Notes under the pieces: generated by a model
Seen by the model: only the letters and a program-made list of their open reading frames with translations
Told to the model about the DNA's origin: nothing
Database searches by the model: none
Source of the DNA: Janthinobacterium sp. 1_2014MBL_MicDiv
GTDB lineage: Bacteria; Pseudomonadota; Gammaproteobacteria; Burkholderiales; Burkholderiaceae_D
Direction: 5' to 3'
Assembly (NCBI RefSeq): GCF_001865675.1
Contig: NZ_CP011319.1
Location: forward strand, 4,402,001-4,466,000
DNA length: 64,000 bases
Shown: piece after piece, positions 41,190-49,836 of the stretch
How positions within the stretch are numbered: position 1 is the stretch's first letter
How the letters are laid out: every line of letters starts with the position of its first letter
Program-made: the position numbers and the translations under genes

Positions 41190-42430
41190 CGGCGCAAACG
41201 CTGCTGCGCCGCGCGACCGGGCTGTCCGTCTCGAAAGCCGTGGCCGAGCGGGCCGTCAGCCAGCGCATGGAGCAAACGGGCTTTGCCGACAGCGAGGCCT
41301 ACCTGCAGGCGCTCACGCCGGCCGAAATGACGCAATTGATCGAACTGGTGGTGGTGCCCGAATCGTGGCTGTTCCGCGACCCGCAGGCGTTTTACGCCAC
41401 CGTCGAACTGGTGCAGGAACGCTGGGCGCGGGGCCGCGCCACGCGCATCCTGTCGATTCCCTGCGCCGGCGGCGAGGAACCGTATTCGATGGCCATGGCG
41501 CTGCGCGACGGCGCCGTGCCGAAACAGGCGTTCAGCATCGACGCCTATGACCTGAGCCCCGGCTGCATCGAACGGGCGCAGGCCGGCATCTATGGCCGCA
41601 ACGCCTTCCGCGCCCAGGACGTGGCCTTCCGCGAACGCTATTTCACGCATGTGGCCGACGATTCCTACCGCATCATCGACGCCTTGCGCGAACAGGTCAC
41701 GTTCAGGCAGGGCAACCTGCTGCAGTTCGATACGGCCACCTACAGCCGCCATTACGACGTCATCTTCTGCCGCAACCTGCTGATTTACTTCGACAAGCCG
41801 ACCACGCGCGCGGCCATTCACAACCTCTCCGCCCTGCTGGCCGACGACGGCATGCTGCTGGCCGGCTATGCGGAGGTGCCGTCGTTCTGCCAGAACGGCT
41901 TCGCGCCGCTGCAGTTCCGCCAGGCCTTCGCCCTGAAAAAGGAAAGCACGCCGCCGGCGGCCGTCATCCAGGTCGCCGCGCTGCCGCCCGCGCGCGCGCT
42001 GCGCAGCGTGCCGCCGACGCCGCGGCCCGCGCCTGCCCGGGCCGCCGCGCAGGCCGCGCCGCCAGCAGCGGCGCGGCCGCGCCCGGTACCGGTGCAAACG
42101 GCGCCGGCACCGGCCGACCTGCTGGCCGAGGCGCGCGTGCTGGCCGACCGCGGCCTGCTGCGCGAAGCGGGCGAGAAATGCCACGCCCACCTGGCCAGGG
42201 TGCCCGAGGCGGCGGAAGCGTATTTCATGCTGGGCATCATCAATGAACTGGCCGGCAAGATGGACCTGGCCGACGACTACTGGCGCCGCTGCATCTACCT
42301 GCAACCCGACCATTACGAAGCGCTGTGCCATCTGTCGCTGCTGGCCGAACGCAATGGCAACCATACGGCCGCCGCCACCCTGAAGGCGCGCGCGGCACGC
42401 ATCTACCAGCGCCGCCAGGCCAGCAACTAA
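41186..42430 (+). CDS. wspC: WspC-type CheR methyltransferase with TPR
   Basis: SAM-dependent glutamate methyltransferase of 414 residues that methylates WspA and keeps it active. The CheR domain spans about residues 1-250, with the SAM site ILSIPCAGGEEPYSMAMAL near 88 and VIFCRNLLIYFD near 192. A Pro/Ala-rich linker (about 255-312) leads to a TPR segment (ADRGLLREAGEKCHAHLARV, AEAYFMLGIINELAGKMDLA), which is typical of WspC and absent from E. coli CheR. Confidence 0.93.
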   Translation: MTAQTLLRRATGLSVSKAVAERAVSQRMEQTGFADSEAYLQALTPAEMTQLIELVVVPESWLFRDPQAFYATVELVQERWARGRATRILSIPCAGGEEPYSMAMALRDGAVPKQAFSIDAYDLSPGCIERAQAGIYGRNAFRAQDVAFRERYFTHVADDSYRIIDALREQVTFRQGNLLQFDTATYSRHYDVIFCRNLLIYFDKPTTRAAIHNLSALLADDGMLLAGYAEVPSFCQNGFAPLQFRQAFALKKESTPPAAVIQVAALPPARALRSVPPTPRPAPARAAAQAAPPAAARPRPVPVQTAPAPADLLAEARVLADRGLLREAGEKCHAHLARVPEAAEAYFMLGIINELAGKMDLADDYWRRCIYLQPDHYEALCHLSLLAERNGNHTAAATLKARAARIYQRRQASN

Positions 42431-42442
42431 GGGGAACGCAGC

Positions 42443-43129
42443 ATGACAACCATCACCGGCAGCGAGACCACCGAAGCGATCCAGGACTGCTGGAACCATA
42501 TCGGCGTGGTCGGCGACCAAAGCTGCAGCAAGCTGCCGGCCAACGTCCATTGCCGCAACTGCGACGTGTATGCGGATGCCGCCCAGCGCAACCTGCAGCG
42601 TCCCGTCGACGCACACTACCAGCAGGACTGGGCCAGCCACTTCCGCCAGATCGATGCGGGCGGCGAGGTGCGCGACAGTTCGGCGCTGGTGTTTCGCATC
42701 GGCCGCGAATGGCTGGCGCTGCCCACGTGCGTGTTCGACTCGGTGGCGCCGCAGGCGAAGCCGCACGCGCTGCCGCACCGCAGCGGGCGTGGCCTGTCGG
42801 GCATCGTCAACATCGGCGGCAAGCTGTATCCGTGCATGTCGCTGGCGTCGCTGCTGGGCATCGACGAACAGGGCGCGCCGCCGACCAAGGGCCGCCATAC
42901 ATTCGCGCGCCTGCTGCTGATGCGCTGGGAAGACCAGGCCTATGCCCTGCCCGTGGCCGACCTGCACGGCATCGTGCGCTACGCGTCGGGCACCGTGCAG
43001 GCGCCGGCCGCCACCATCAACAAGGGCCTGTCGCGCTTCCTGTCCGGCGTCATCACCGAGGGCGAGCTGCGCATCGGCTGCCTCGACACGGCGCTGATCG
43101 GCTTTCAACTTGCGAGACTATTACGATGA
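42443..43129 (+). CDS. wspD: WspD-type CheW scaffold protein
   Basis: Second CheW protein, 228 residues. The first 75 residues include a Cys-containing segment (SCSKLPANVHCRNCDVYADA) found in WspD-type proteins; the CheW domain runs from about 78 (LVFRIGREWLALPTCVFDSV). RBS GGGGAACGC lies about eight bases before the ATG. It overlaps wspE by ATGA. Confidence 0.92.
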   Translation: MTTITGSETTEAIQDCWNHIGVVGDQSCSKLPANVHCRNCDVYADAAQRNLQRPVDAHYQQDWASHFRQIDAGGEVRDSSALVFRIGREWLALPTCVFDSVAPQAKPHALPHRSGRGLSGIVNIGGKLYPCMSLASLLGIDEQGAPPTKGRHTFARLLLMRWEDQAYALPVADLHGIVRYASGTVQAPAATINKGLSRFLSGVITEGELRIGCLDTALIGFQLARLLR

Positions 43130-45441
43130 GCCAGGACCAGCACGGCGACCTGAGTGCCTTTTCCATGCTGGACCTGTTCCGCATGGAGGCGGACAGCCAG
43201 ACCCAGATTCTCACCGATGGCCTGCTGGCCATGGAGCGCCATGCGGGCGACGCCGCCGCCGTCGAGGCGATGATGCGCGCAGCCCATTCGATCAAGGGCG
43301 CCGCCGCCATCGTCGGCCTGCAGGTGGTGGTGCAGCTGGCGCACGGCATGGAAGACAGCTTTGTTGCCGCCCAGCATGGGCGATTGAAACTCACGCCGGA
43401 ACGGGTCGACGTGCTGCTGTCGGGCGTCGACCTGATTGTGCAGCTGTCGCGCCTGGACGACGCGGGCGCCGAGGCGTGGCTCGCCGCCAACGCGGCACAG
43501 ATCGACCAGACCCTGAACGCCATCGCCGGCATCGCCGAACTGCCGGAATTGCCGGCCCTGCCGTCGGCCCCGGCGGCGGCCCCCGCACCGGCGCCTGCAC
43601 CAGCGCCAGCACAGCCCGACATCGCCGAGCTGCAAGCGCCGCTGTCGAGCGGCCTGGCGGACGAGGAAGCGGCTGCGGCCGCCCCGGCGCCGCGCGGCGG
43701 CACGACGCCGGCCAAGGCGCCGGCGCAGAATTTCGACAAGCTGCTGTCGCTGGCCAGCGAATCGCGCATCAACGCGCACCAGATGCACCCGTTCATCGGC
43801 GCCCTGCAGCGCTTCAAGCGCAACCAGAGCAGCCTGTTTTCCGCCATCGAGCACCTGCACGAAGCCATTGCCCGTTCGGGCGACGCGGGCCTGATGGAAA
43901 AATCGCTGCTGGCGCTGCAAAAGACGCAGCCCATGAAGCAGTTCATGCTCGAGCACATCGCCGACATCGAAACCTATGAGCGGCGCCTGCTGGCCGTCTC
44001 GCAAGGCATGGTCGACGAAGTGCTGGCCCTGCGCATGCGCCCTTTCCGCGACGGCATCCACGCGTTTCCGCGCATGGTGCGCGACCTGGCGCGCAGCCTG
44101 GGCAAGGAAGTGCAGCTCGAGATCGAGGGCGAGGACACGCTGGTCGACCGCGACATCCTGGCGAAGATCGAAAGCCCGCTGAACCACATGCTGCGCAACG
44201 CCATCGACCATGGCATGGAAGGTCCGTACGAGCGCATCGATGCGGGCAAGGAGGCGCTGGGCACGATACGCATGGAGGCGCGCCACCGCGCCGGCATGCT
44301 GAGCATCGAGATCAGCGACGACGGGCGCGGCGTCGACCTGGAGAAGATCCGCCAGTCCGTCATCGAGCGCAAGATGGCCAGCCCCGCCATGGCCGCCGCG
44401 CTGTCGCCGGGCGAGCTGCTGGAATTCCTGTTCCTGCCCGCCTTCAGCCTGAAGGCCACGGCGAATCAATTGTCCGGACGCGGCGTGGGCCTCGATATCG
44501 TGCACGAGACGATACGCCAGCAAAACGGCACGGTGCGCCTGGAATCGGAGCCGGGACGCGGCTTCCGCGCCCTCATCACCCTGCCGCTGACGCAATCGAT
44601 CGTGCGCGCGCTGGTGATCGACATCCAGGGCGAAGCCTACGCCATCCCCATCGTCAAGGTGGAAAGCGTGGTGCGCGTGCCGCAGGCGGCCATCCACACG
44701 CTGGAAAACAAGCAGTTCTTTGAACTCAAGGGCGAGCACCTGGGCCTGGTCTCGGCGGCGCAGGTGCTCGAACTGGGCGAGACGGCCAGCAGCGCCGACG
44801 ACCTGCCGGTGGTGGTGATCGGACGCGGCAAGCAAAGCTACGCGCTGGTGGTCGACGCCATCCGCGGCGAGCAAAGCCTGGCGGTACAGGCGATCGACCC
44901 GATTTTCGGCAAGATGCGCGACATTTCCGCCGCCGCCCTGCTCGACGATGGCGAGCCGGTGCTGATCCTCGACGTGCCCGACCTGCTGCTGTCGATCGAC
45001 AAGCTGCTGCACGAGGGCGGCCTGCACCAGCTGGCGCAGACGGGGCACGCCGAGCGGCGCCGCGCCAAGCGCATCCTGGTGGTCGACGATTCGCTAACCG
45101 TGCGCGAGATGGAGCGCAAGCTGCTGCTGGCGCGCGGCTTCGACGTCGACGTGGCCATCGACGGCATCGACGGCTGGAACGTCGTGCGCAGCGGCGAATA
45201 CGACCTGGTGATCACCGACGTCGACATGCCGCGCATGGACGGCATCGAACTGGTCTCGCTGATCAAGAAGGATCTGCACCTGCACAAGCTGCCGGTGATG
45301 ATCGTCTCGTACAAGGACCGCCCGGAAGACCGCGCACGCGGCCTGTCCGCCGGGGCCGACTATTATCTGACCAAAGGCAGCTTCCACGACGAGACCTTGC
45401 TCGACGCCGTGGCCGACCTGATAGGAGATGCCCGCTTATGA
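43126..45441 (+). CDS. wspE: WspE-type hybrid CheA histidine kinase
   Basis: Kinase of 771 residues. The HPt domain has HSIKGAAAIVG with the phospho-accepting His54. An Ala/Pro linker (about 145-200) follows, then the CheA dimerisation and ATPase domains (NHMLRNAIDHGMEGP near 355, ISDDGRGVDLEKI near 400, LSGRGVGLDIVHETI near 448), a CheW-like domain (IQGEAYAIPIVKVESVVRVP), and a C-terminal receiver with DLVITDVDMPRMDG, phospho-Asp698. WspE phosphorylates WspR and WspF. I start it at the ATG at 43126 (ATGA overlap with wspD); the frame extends 267 codons upstream inside wspD, but that is out-of-frame Arg-rich sequence. Confidence 0.94.
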   Translation: MSQDQHGDLSAFSMLDLFRMEADSQTQILTDGLLAMERHAGDAAAVEAMMRAAHSIKGAAAIVGLQVVVQLAHGMEDSFVAAQHGRLKLTPERVDVLLSGVDLIVQLSRLDDAGAEAWLAANAAQIDQTLNAIAGIAELPELPALPSAPAAAPAPAPAPAPAQPDIAELQAPLSSGLADEEAAAAAPAPRGGTTPAKAPAQNFDKLLSLASESRINAHQMHPFIGALQRFKRNQSSLFSAIEHLHEAIARSGDAGLMEKSLLALQKTQPMKQFMLEHIADIETYERRLLAVSQGMVDEVLALRMRPFRDGIHAFPRMVRDLARSLGKEVQLEIEGEDTLVDRDILAKIESPLNHMLRNAIDHGMEGPYERIDAGKEALGTIRMEARHRAGMLSIEISDDGRGVDLEKIRQSVIERKMASPAMAAALSPGELLEFLFLPAFSLKATANQLSGRGVGLDIVHETIRQQNGTVRLESEPGRGFRALITLPLTQSIVRALVIDIQGEAYAIPIVKVESVVRVPQAAIHTLENKQFFELKGEHLGLVSAAQVLELGETASSADDLPVVVIGRGKQSYALVVDAIRGEQSLAVQAIDPIFGKMRDISAAALLDDGEPVLILDVPDLLLSIDKLLHEGGLHQLAQTGHAERRRAKRILVVDDSLTVREMERKLLLARGFDVDVAIDGIDGWNVVRSGEYDLVITDVDMPRMDGIELVSLIKKDLHLHKLPVMIVSYKDRPEDRARGLSAGADYYLTKGSFHDETLLDAVADLIGDARL

Positions 45442-45451
45442 GTTGTACTTC

Positions 45452-46504
45452 ATGAAAATTGCCATTGCCAACGATGTCGCCATGGCCGCCGAGGCCTTGC
45501 GCCGCGTGGTGGCCAGCACGCAGGAACACCAGGTGCTGTGGATCGCCCGCACGGGCCTCGAAGCGGTGCGCATGTGCGAGGGCAACCGCCCCGACCTGAT
45601 CCTGATGGACCTGAACATGCCGGAGATGGACGGCGTCGAGGCGACGCGCCTGATCATGGAGCAAAGCCCGTGCGCCATCCTCGTCGTCACGGGCCGGCCG
45701 CAGGACAATGTCAACCAGGTTTTTCGCGCCCTGGGCGCGGGGGCGCTCGACGTCACCGCCACGCCCATGCTGCAAGGCAAGGCCGGCGGCGACAGCGAAC
45801 TGCTGGCCAAGATCAAGACCATCGGCAAGCTGATACGGCACAGCGCCGAGACGCCGCCGCCGCGCCAGGCGCCGGCCAATGGCGGCGAACGCGGCGACGG
45901 TCAGGTCAGCACGCTGGTGGCCATCGGCGCCTCGACGGGCGGCCCGTCGGCCGTGGCCAGGGTGCTGTCCGGCTGGACGGCGCCGCCCGGCTGCGCCATC
46001 GTGGTGGTCCAGCATATCGATGAAACCTTCGCCTCGCACTTCGCCAAATGGCTGGACGACCAGCTCAGCATGCCGGTGCGCGTGATCGCCGAGGGCGACG
46101 AGCTGGTGTCCGGCACGGTGCTGATCGCCAAGACCAATGACCACCTGCTGCTAGATCAAAATTATCGTTTGGGGTACGATGCAGCACCGCGCGAGTATGT
46201 TTACCGCCCCTCCGTCGATGTATTCTTCAATTGCGTGGCGCAGCACTGGCGCGGCGACGCCATCGGCGTATTGCTCACAGGCATGGGACGCGACGGCGGC
46301 GACGGCTTGCTGGCCATGCGCCGCGCCGGCAAGACGACCATCGCGCAAGACCAGGCCAGCAGTGCCGTGTACGGCATGCCGCGCGCGGCGGCCGAACTCG
46401 ATGCAGCGCAACAAATTTTGCCTCTGGACAAAATCGGCGCCAGCCTGCGCAGCCGCCTGGGCGCCAAACTCAACAATGGGTGGGAGCCCTCCCCTAACAT
46501 CTGA
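45452..46504 (+). CDS. wspF: WspF-type CheB methylesterase
   Basis: Protein of 350 residues that removes methyl groups from WspA and so turns the pathway down. The receiver domain begins at the start (MKIAIANDVAMAAEALRRVV, phospho-Asp53 in LILMDLNMPEMDG) and the esterase has Ser161 in IGASTGGPS, VVQHIDETFASHFAKWL and LTGMGRDGGDGLLAMR. The family begins at MKIAIANDV, so I chose the ATG at 45452. An in-frame ATG at 45428 with AGGAG directly before it would add eight residues and overlap wspE. Confidence 0.93.
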   Translation: MKIAIANDVAMAAEALRRVVASTQEHQVLWIARTGLEAVRMCEGNRPDLILMDLNMPEMDGVEATRLIMEQSPCAILVVTGRPQDNVNQVFRALGAGALDVTATPMLQGKAGGDSELLAKIKTIGKLIRHSAETPPPRQAPANGGERGDGQVSTLVAIGASTGGPSAVARVLSGWTAPPGCAIVVVQHIDETFASHFAKWLDDQLSMPVRVIAEGDELVSGTVLIAKTNDHLLLDQNYRLGYDAAPREYVYRPSVDVFFNCVAQHWRGDAIGVLLTGMGRDGGDGLLAMRRAGKTTIAQDQASSAVYGMPRAAAELDAAQQILPLDKIGASLRSRLGAKLNNGWEPSPNI

Positions 46505-46514
46505 AAAGAATGCA

Positions 46515-47540
46515 ATGCCAGAATTTTCCTCCAGTTTCATCCAGCACGAACCTGCCCTGACCGAATTCAAGGTCAGCGTTCTGCTGGTGGACGACCAGTT
46601 GATCATTGCTGAGGCAATCCGGCGCATGCTGAGCGACCAGCAGGATATCGAGTTTCACTATGTCACCGATGCCACCCAGGCCCTGGAGACGGCACTGCGC
46701 CTGCAACCCACCGTCATCCTGCAGGACCTGGTGCTGCCAGGCATTGACGGCTTCGCCTTGATCAAGCTGTACCGCGAGCACGAGGCGCTGGCGCACGTGC
46801 CCGTCATCGTGCTGTCGGCCAAGGATGATCCGAAACTGAAGGCGCACAGCTTTGCCGTCGGCGCCAATGATTACGTGGTGAAACTGCCGGACCGCCTGGA
46901 ATTGCTGGCGCGCATACGCTATCACTCGGCGGCGCACATCAGCCGCCTGCAGCGCGACCAGGCTTTTCGTTTCCTGCGAGAAAGCCAGAAAAACCTGGCC
47001 GACGCCAATATCGAACTGCAGAAACTGGCCGCGCTCGATGGCTTGACGGGCATCGCCAACCGCCGCCGCTTCGATGAAACCCTGCAATTCGAATGGCAGC
47101 GGGGCCAGCGCGACAAAGCACCGCTCAGCCTGCTGTTCTGCGATATCGACCATTTCAAGAGCTATAACGACCATTTCGGCCACCTGCCGGGCGACCTGTG
47201 CCTGAAAAAGGTCGCCGCCGTGCTGACGGAACATCTGAAACGCCCGGCCGACCTGGCGGCCCGCTACGGTGGCGAAGAGTTCGCCCTGATCCTGCCGGAA
47301 ACGGAAGCGGCCGGCGCCCTGCTGATCGCCGAAGCGTGCCGGCGCCACCTGGAAGGCTTGCAGATCGAGAACCCGGCGGCAGACACCGGCATCGTCACCA
47401 TCTCGATCGGCGTGGCCACCGTGGTGCCCTCGCCCAACTCGACCATCGAGCAGCTGATCAACCGCGCCGACCAGGCCCTGTACGCGGCCAAGCGCGGCGG
47501 ACGCAACAGCGTGCTGGGCGCCGATGACGTCAATGATTGA
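46515..47540 (+). CDS. wspR: WspR-type diguanylate cyclase response regulator
   Basis: Output enzyme of the Wsp system, 341 residues, making cyclic di-GMP when phosphorylated by WspE. The receiver domain has VILQDLVLPGIDGF with phospho-Asp71. A helical stalk (about 145-170) leads to the GGDEF domain with the active-site GGEEF at 252-256 (ARYGGEEFALIL) and the product-inhibition site RPAD at 243-246, five residues upstream. All known working residues are present. The ATG at 46515 begins the conserved PEF start; the frame upstream lies inside wspF. Cyclic di-GMP made here should favour biofilm growth. Confidence 0.95.
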   Translation: MPEFSSSFIQHEPALTEFKVSVLLVDDQLIIAEAIRRMLSDQQDIEFHYVTDATQALETALRLQPTVILQDLVLPGIDGFALIKLYREHEALAHVPVIVLSAKDDPKLKAHSFAVGANDYVVKLPDRLELLARIRYHSAAHISRLQRDQAFRFLRESQKNLADANIELQKLAALDGLTGIANRRRFDETLQFEWQRGQRDKAPLSLLFCDIDHFKSYNDHFGHLPGDLCLKKVAAVLTEHLKRPADLAARYGGEEFALILPETEAAGALLIAEACRRHLEGLQIENPAADTGIVTISIGVATVVPSPNSTIEQLINRADQALYAAKRGGRNSVLGADDVND

Positions 47541-47568
47541 TTTTTTTCAACCGCAAGGAAAGTGAAGC

Positions 47569-47883
47569 ATGAGCACACAACTGGACAATGTCAGCGTCGT
47601 CAAGAAGTCGAATATTTACTTTGATGGCAAGTGCGTGTCGCACAACGTCATCCTGGCCGACGGCACGAAAAAAAGCGTGGGCGTGATTTTCGCGTCTTCG
47701 CTGCGCTTCAACACGGGCGCGCCGGAAACGATGGAAATCGTCAGCGGCCTGTGCAAGGTGCGCCTGGCCGACGCGTCGGAATGGAACAGCTACGGCGCCG
47801 GCACGGCATTCAAGGTGCCGGGCAATAGCTATTTTGATATTGAAACCACGGAGACCGTGGATTACGTCTGCCATTTCGGCTGA
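47569..47883 (+). CDS. ppnP: Pyrimidine/purine nucleoside phosphorylase
   Basis: Cupin-fold protein of 104 residues of the PpnP (YaiE, DUF1255) family, which splits several nucleosides to base and ribose 1-phosphate. Family blocks are YFDGKCVSHNVILADGTKKSV and GTAFKVPGNSYFDIET, with the C-terminal DYVCHFG. It follows wspR by 28 bases in the same direction and might be partly co-transcribed, but its function is separate. RBS GGAAAG precedes the ATG. Confidence 0.92.
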   Translation: MSTQLDNVSVVKKSNIYFDGKCVSHNVILADGTKKSVGVIFASSLRFNTGAPETMEIVSGLCKVRLADASEWNSYGAGTAFKVPGNSYFDIETTETVDYVCHFG

Positions 47884-47949
47884 TCCACGCAGAAAAACGT
47901 CGATGGCTGTACTGCCCTCAACATTTTTCAAGCATGGATTTGATGCACA

Positions 47950-48978
47950 TCACACAAACACAGGCTCGGGCGACAGGCGCACGCCATATTTCGCCTCTAC
48001 ATCATCCTGTATCGCTGCCGCCAGCCGGGTAATGTCCGCGCCACGAGCGCCGCCATTATTCACGAGGACCAGCGCCTGCTTGGGATACACTCCCGCGGGC
48101 CCCAGGTTCCTCCCCTTCCAGCCGCACTGGTCGATCAGCCATCCGGCCGCCAGCTTTTCCGTGCCATCGGGCTGCGCATGGTGCACCAAGGCAGGAAAAC
48201 GTTCCAGTAAAGCAAGACATTGCTCGCGTGACACCACCGGATTCTTGAAGAAACTGCCCGCATTGCCGATCACGGCCGGATCGGGCAGCTTGCGCCGGCG
48301 GATCGCCATCACCGTCTCGGCCACCTGCTGCGGCGTCGGTTCGGCAATCGCGCGCTCGGCCAGCGCCTGCGCCAGCTCCGCATAGCGCAAATTCGGCTGC
48401 CACTGGGCCGGCAAGGCAAACGTCACTTCCAGCACGATCAGCTCGCGCCCGTCTTCCTGCTTGAAGATGCTGTCGCGGTAGGCGAAGCGGCAGGCGTCGC
48501 GGTCCATGTCGAAGACGATGCCGCTGGCGCTGTGCATGACGCTCACGCTATGCAGATAATCCTTGATTTCGACGCCATACGCGCCGATATTCTGGATAGG
48601 GGCCGCGCCCACCGTGCCGGGGATCAGCGACAGGTTTTCCAGCCCGCCCACGCCCTGGGCCAGGGTCCATTGCACGAAATCGTGCCAGTTTTCGCCGGCC
48701 GCGGCCGTGACGAGGATGGTGTCGAAGTCAGCCTGCGCCAGGCGCATGCCGCGCGTGGCCATGTGCAATACGGCGCCGGGAAAGTCGCCCGTCAGGACGA
48801 TATTGCTGCCGCCGCCCAGTATCAGGCGCGGCATGGCGGACAAGGCGGGATCCTGCAGCGCCGCTTGCAGCTGGGCCTGGGAAGTGATGCGCATGTAGGC
48901 GGCCGCATTGGCCGTGATGCCGAAGGTATTCAGGCGCTGGAGGGGGTAATTGTGTTCGATGGTGAGCTCGGCAGACAT
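47950..48978 (-). CDS. murB: UDP-N-acetylenolpyruvoylglucosamine reductase
   Basis: FAD-dependent cytoplasmic enzyme of 342 residues that makes UDP-N-acetylmuramate for peptidoglycan. Family features are NTFGITANAAAYMRI, the FAD site LILGGGSNIVLTGDF, SLIPGTVGAAPIQNIGAYG and the active-site AGSFFKNPVV. Length matches E. coli-type (type I) MurB. I chose the ATG at 48978; a frame extension to 49101 crosses the promoter and is not conserved. It is alone on the minus strand, convergent with ppnP (66 bases between the stops). Confidence 0.95.
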   Translation of the reverse strand: MSAELTIEHNYPLQRLNTFGITANAAAYMRITSQAQLQAALQDPALSAMPRLILGGGSNIVLTGDFPGAVLHMATRGMRLAQADFDTILVTAAAGENWHDFVQWTLAQGVGGLENLSLIPGTVGAAPIQNIGAYGVEIKDYLHSVSVMHSASGIVFDMDRDACRFAYRDSIFKQEDGRELIVLEVTFALPAQWQPNLRYAELAQALAERAIAEPTPQQVAETVMAIRRRKLPDPAVIGNAGSFFKNPVVSREQCLALLERFPALVHHAQPDGTEKLAAGWLIDQCGWKGRNLGPAGVYPKQALVLVNNGGARGADITRLAAAIQDDVEAKYGVRLSPEPVFV

Positions 48979-49000
48979 GGAATAGCGATTATTTTGCTCG

Positions 49001-49006
49001 ATTATA
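49001..49006 (-). promoter_or_regulatory. -10 box of murB
   Basis: A perfect TATAAT on the minus strand, 22 bases before the murB ATG; the -35 position is weak (TGGTTT with 16 bases between). Short leader expected. Confidence 0.45.
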
Positions 49007-49057
49007 GAGTGAAACCGACAAAAAACCAGCGCAAGACAAGGGCAGGCCGTCCGTTGT

Positions 49058-49083
49058 CCGTTAAAATGTCGCATCTTTAACGG
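49058..49083. promoter_or_regulatory. Inverted repeat between murB and the YajQ-type gene
   Basis: CCGTTAAA and TTTAACGG are perfect eight-base arms with ten bases between, in the 182-base divergent region. It is about 78 bases before the start of the YajQ-type gene and may be an operator or a promoter-proximal hairpin. Confidence 0.35.
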
Positions 49084-49160
49084 GGCTGTGCCATTTTGCA
49101 AAGAATGCGCGCGCCCGGCGCGCTACGAGCGCGTTCGCTCTAATACGAAAGGAACAGACC

Positions 49161-49646
49161 ATGCCGTCATTTGATGTAGTCTCCGAAGCCGATATGATCG
49201 AAGTCAAGAATGCTGTCGAGCAATCCAACAAGGAAATCACGACCCGTTTCGACTTCAAGGGCAGCGATGCCCGCGTCGAGCACAAGGAAAACGAATTGAC
49301 CGCGTTCGCGGATTCCGAGTTCCAGCTCAGCCAGGTGCGCGACGTGCTGACGAACAAATTGACCAAACGCAAGGTCGATGTGCGCTTCCTCGACGAAGGT
49401 GACATCAAGAAGATCGGCGGCGACAAGGTCAAGCAGATCATCAAGATCAAGAATGGCATCGAGTCGGACGATGCGAAGAAAATCGTGCGCGTCATCAAGG
49501 ACAGCAAGATGAAGGTGCAGGCGAGCATCCAGGGCGAAGCCGTGCGCGTCACGGGCGCCAAGCGCGACGACCTGCAGGCGGCCATGGCCATGCTGCGCAA
49601 GGACGTGCCCGACATGCCGCTGGAATTTAACAATTTCCGCGATTAA
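49161..49646 (+). CDS. YajQ family nucleotide/c-di-GMP-binding protein
   Basis: Cytoplasmic protein of 161 residues, two tandem ferredoxin-like folds. Start MPSFDVVSEADMIEVKNAVE and the blocks KEITTRFDFKGSDA and KQIIKIKNGIESDDAKKIVR are those of YajQ. In Xanthomonas a YajQ protein binds cyclic di-GMP and acts with a transcription factor; in other bacteria binding of nucleotides or tRNA has been reported. Its place 1.6 kb from wspR is suggestive but operon linkage is absent. RBS AAAGGA precedes the ATG. Confidence 0.93.
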   Translation: MPSFDVVSEADMIEVKNAVEQSNKEITTRFDFKGSDARVEHKENELTAFADSEFQLSQVRDVLTNKLTKRKVDVRFLDEGDIKKIGGDKVKQIIKIKNGIESDDAKKIVRVIKDSKMKVQASIQGEAVRVTGAKRDDLQAAMAMLRKDVPDMPLEFNNFRD

Positions 49647-49661
49647 ACGCGGCCCGGCCTG

Positions 49662-49687
49662 CGTTTGCCGCCCATGGGCGGCAAGCG
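49662..49687 (+). terminator. Hairpin after the YajQ-type gene
   Basis: CGTTTGCCGCCC and GGGCGGCAAGCG form a 12-base stem with one wobble, 16 bases after the stop. No T tract follows. The rest of 49688-49836 is leader of the next gene with nothing else recognised. Confidence 0.45.
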
Positions 49688-49836
49688 AAAGAACGGCGCA
49701 ATGCCTCGGTGAGCCACCCCGCTTGGGGTAGAATTGGGGCTGTGCACAGCTACATGCGCGCGCCCGCACGCCGACACGGCGGCGGGCATGACCGTACATC
49801 TGGCTCAGTGATAACCACGGTAGTCTAAGGATAGCA

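Noticed and set aside
42325..43125. An N-terminal extension of WspE of 267 residues
   Set aside because: The frame lies inside wspC and wspD in another phase, is Arg/Pro-rich, and the HPt domain starts right after the ATG at 43126.
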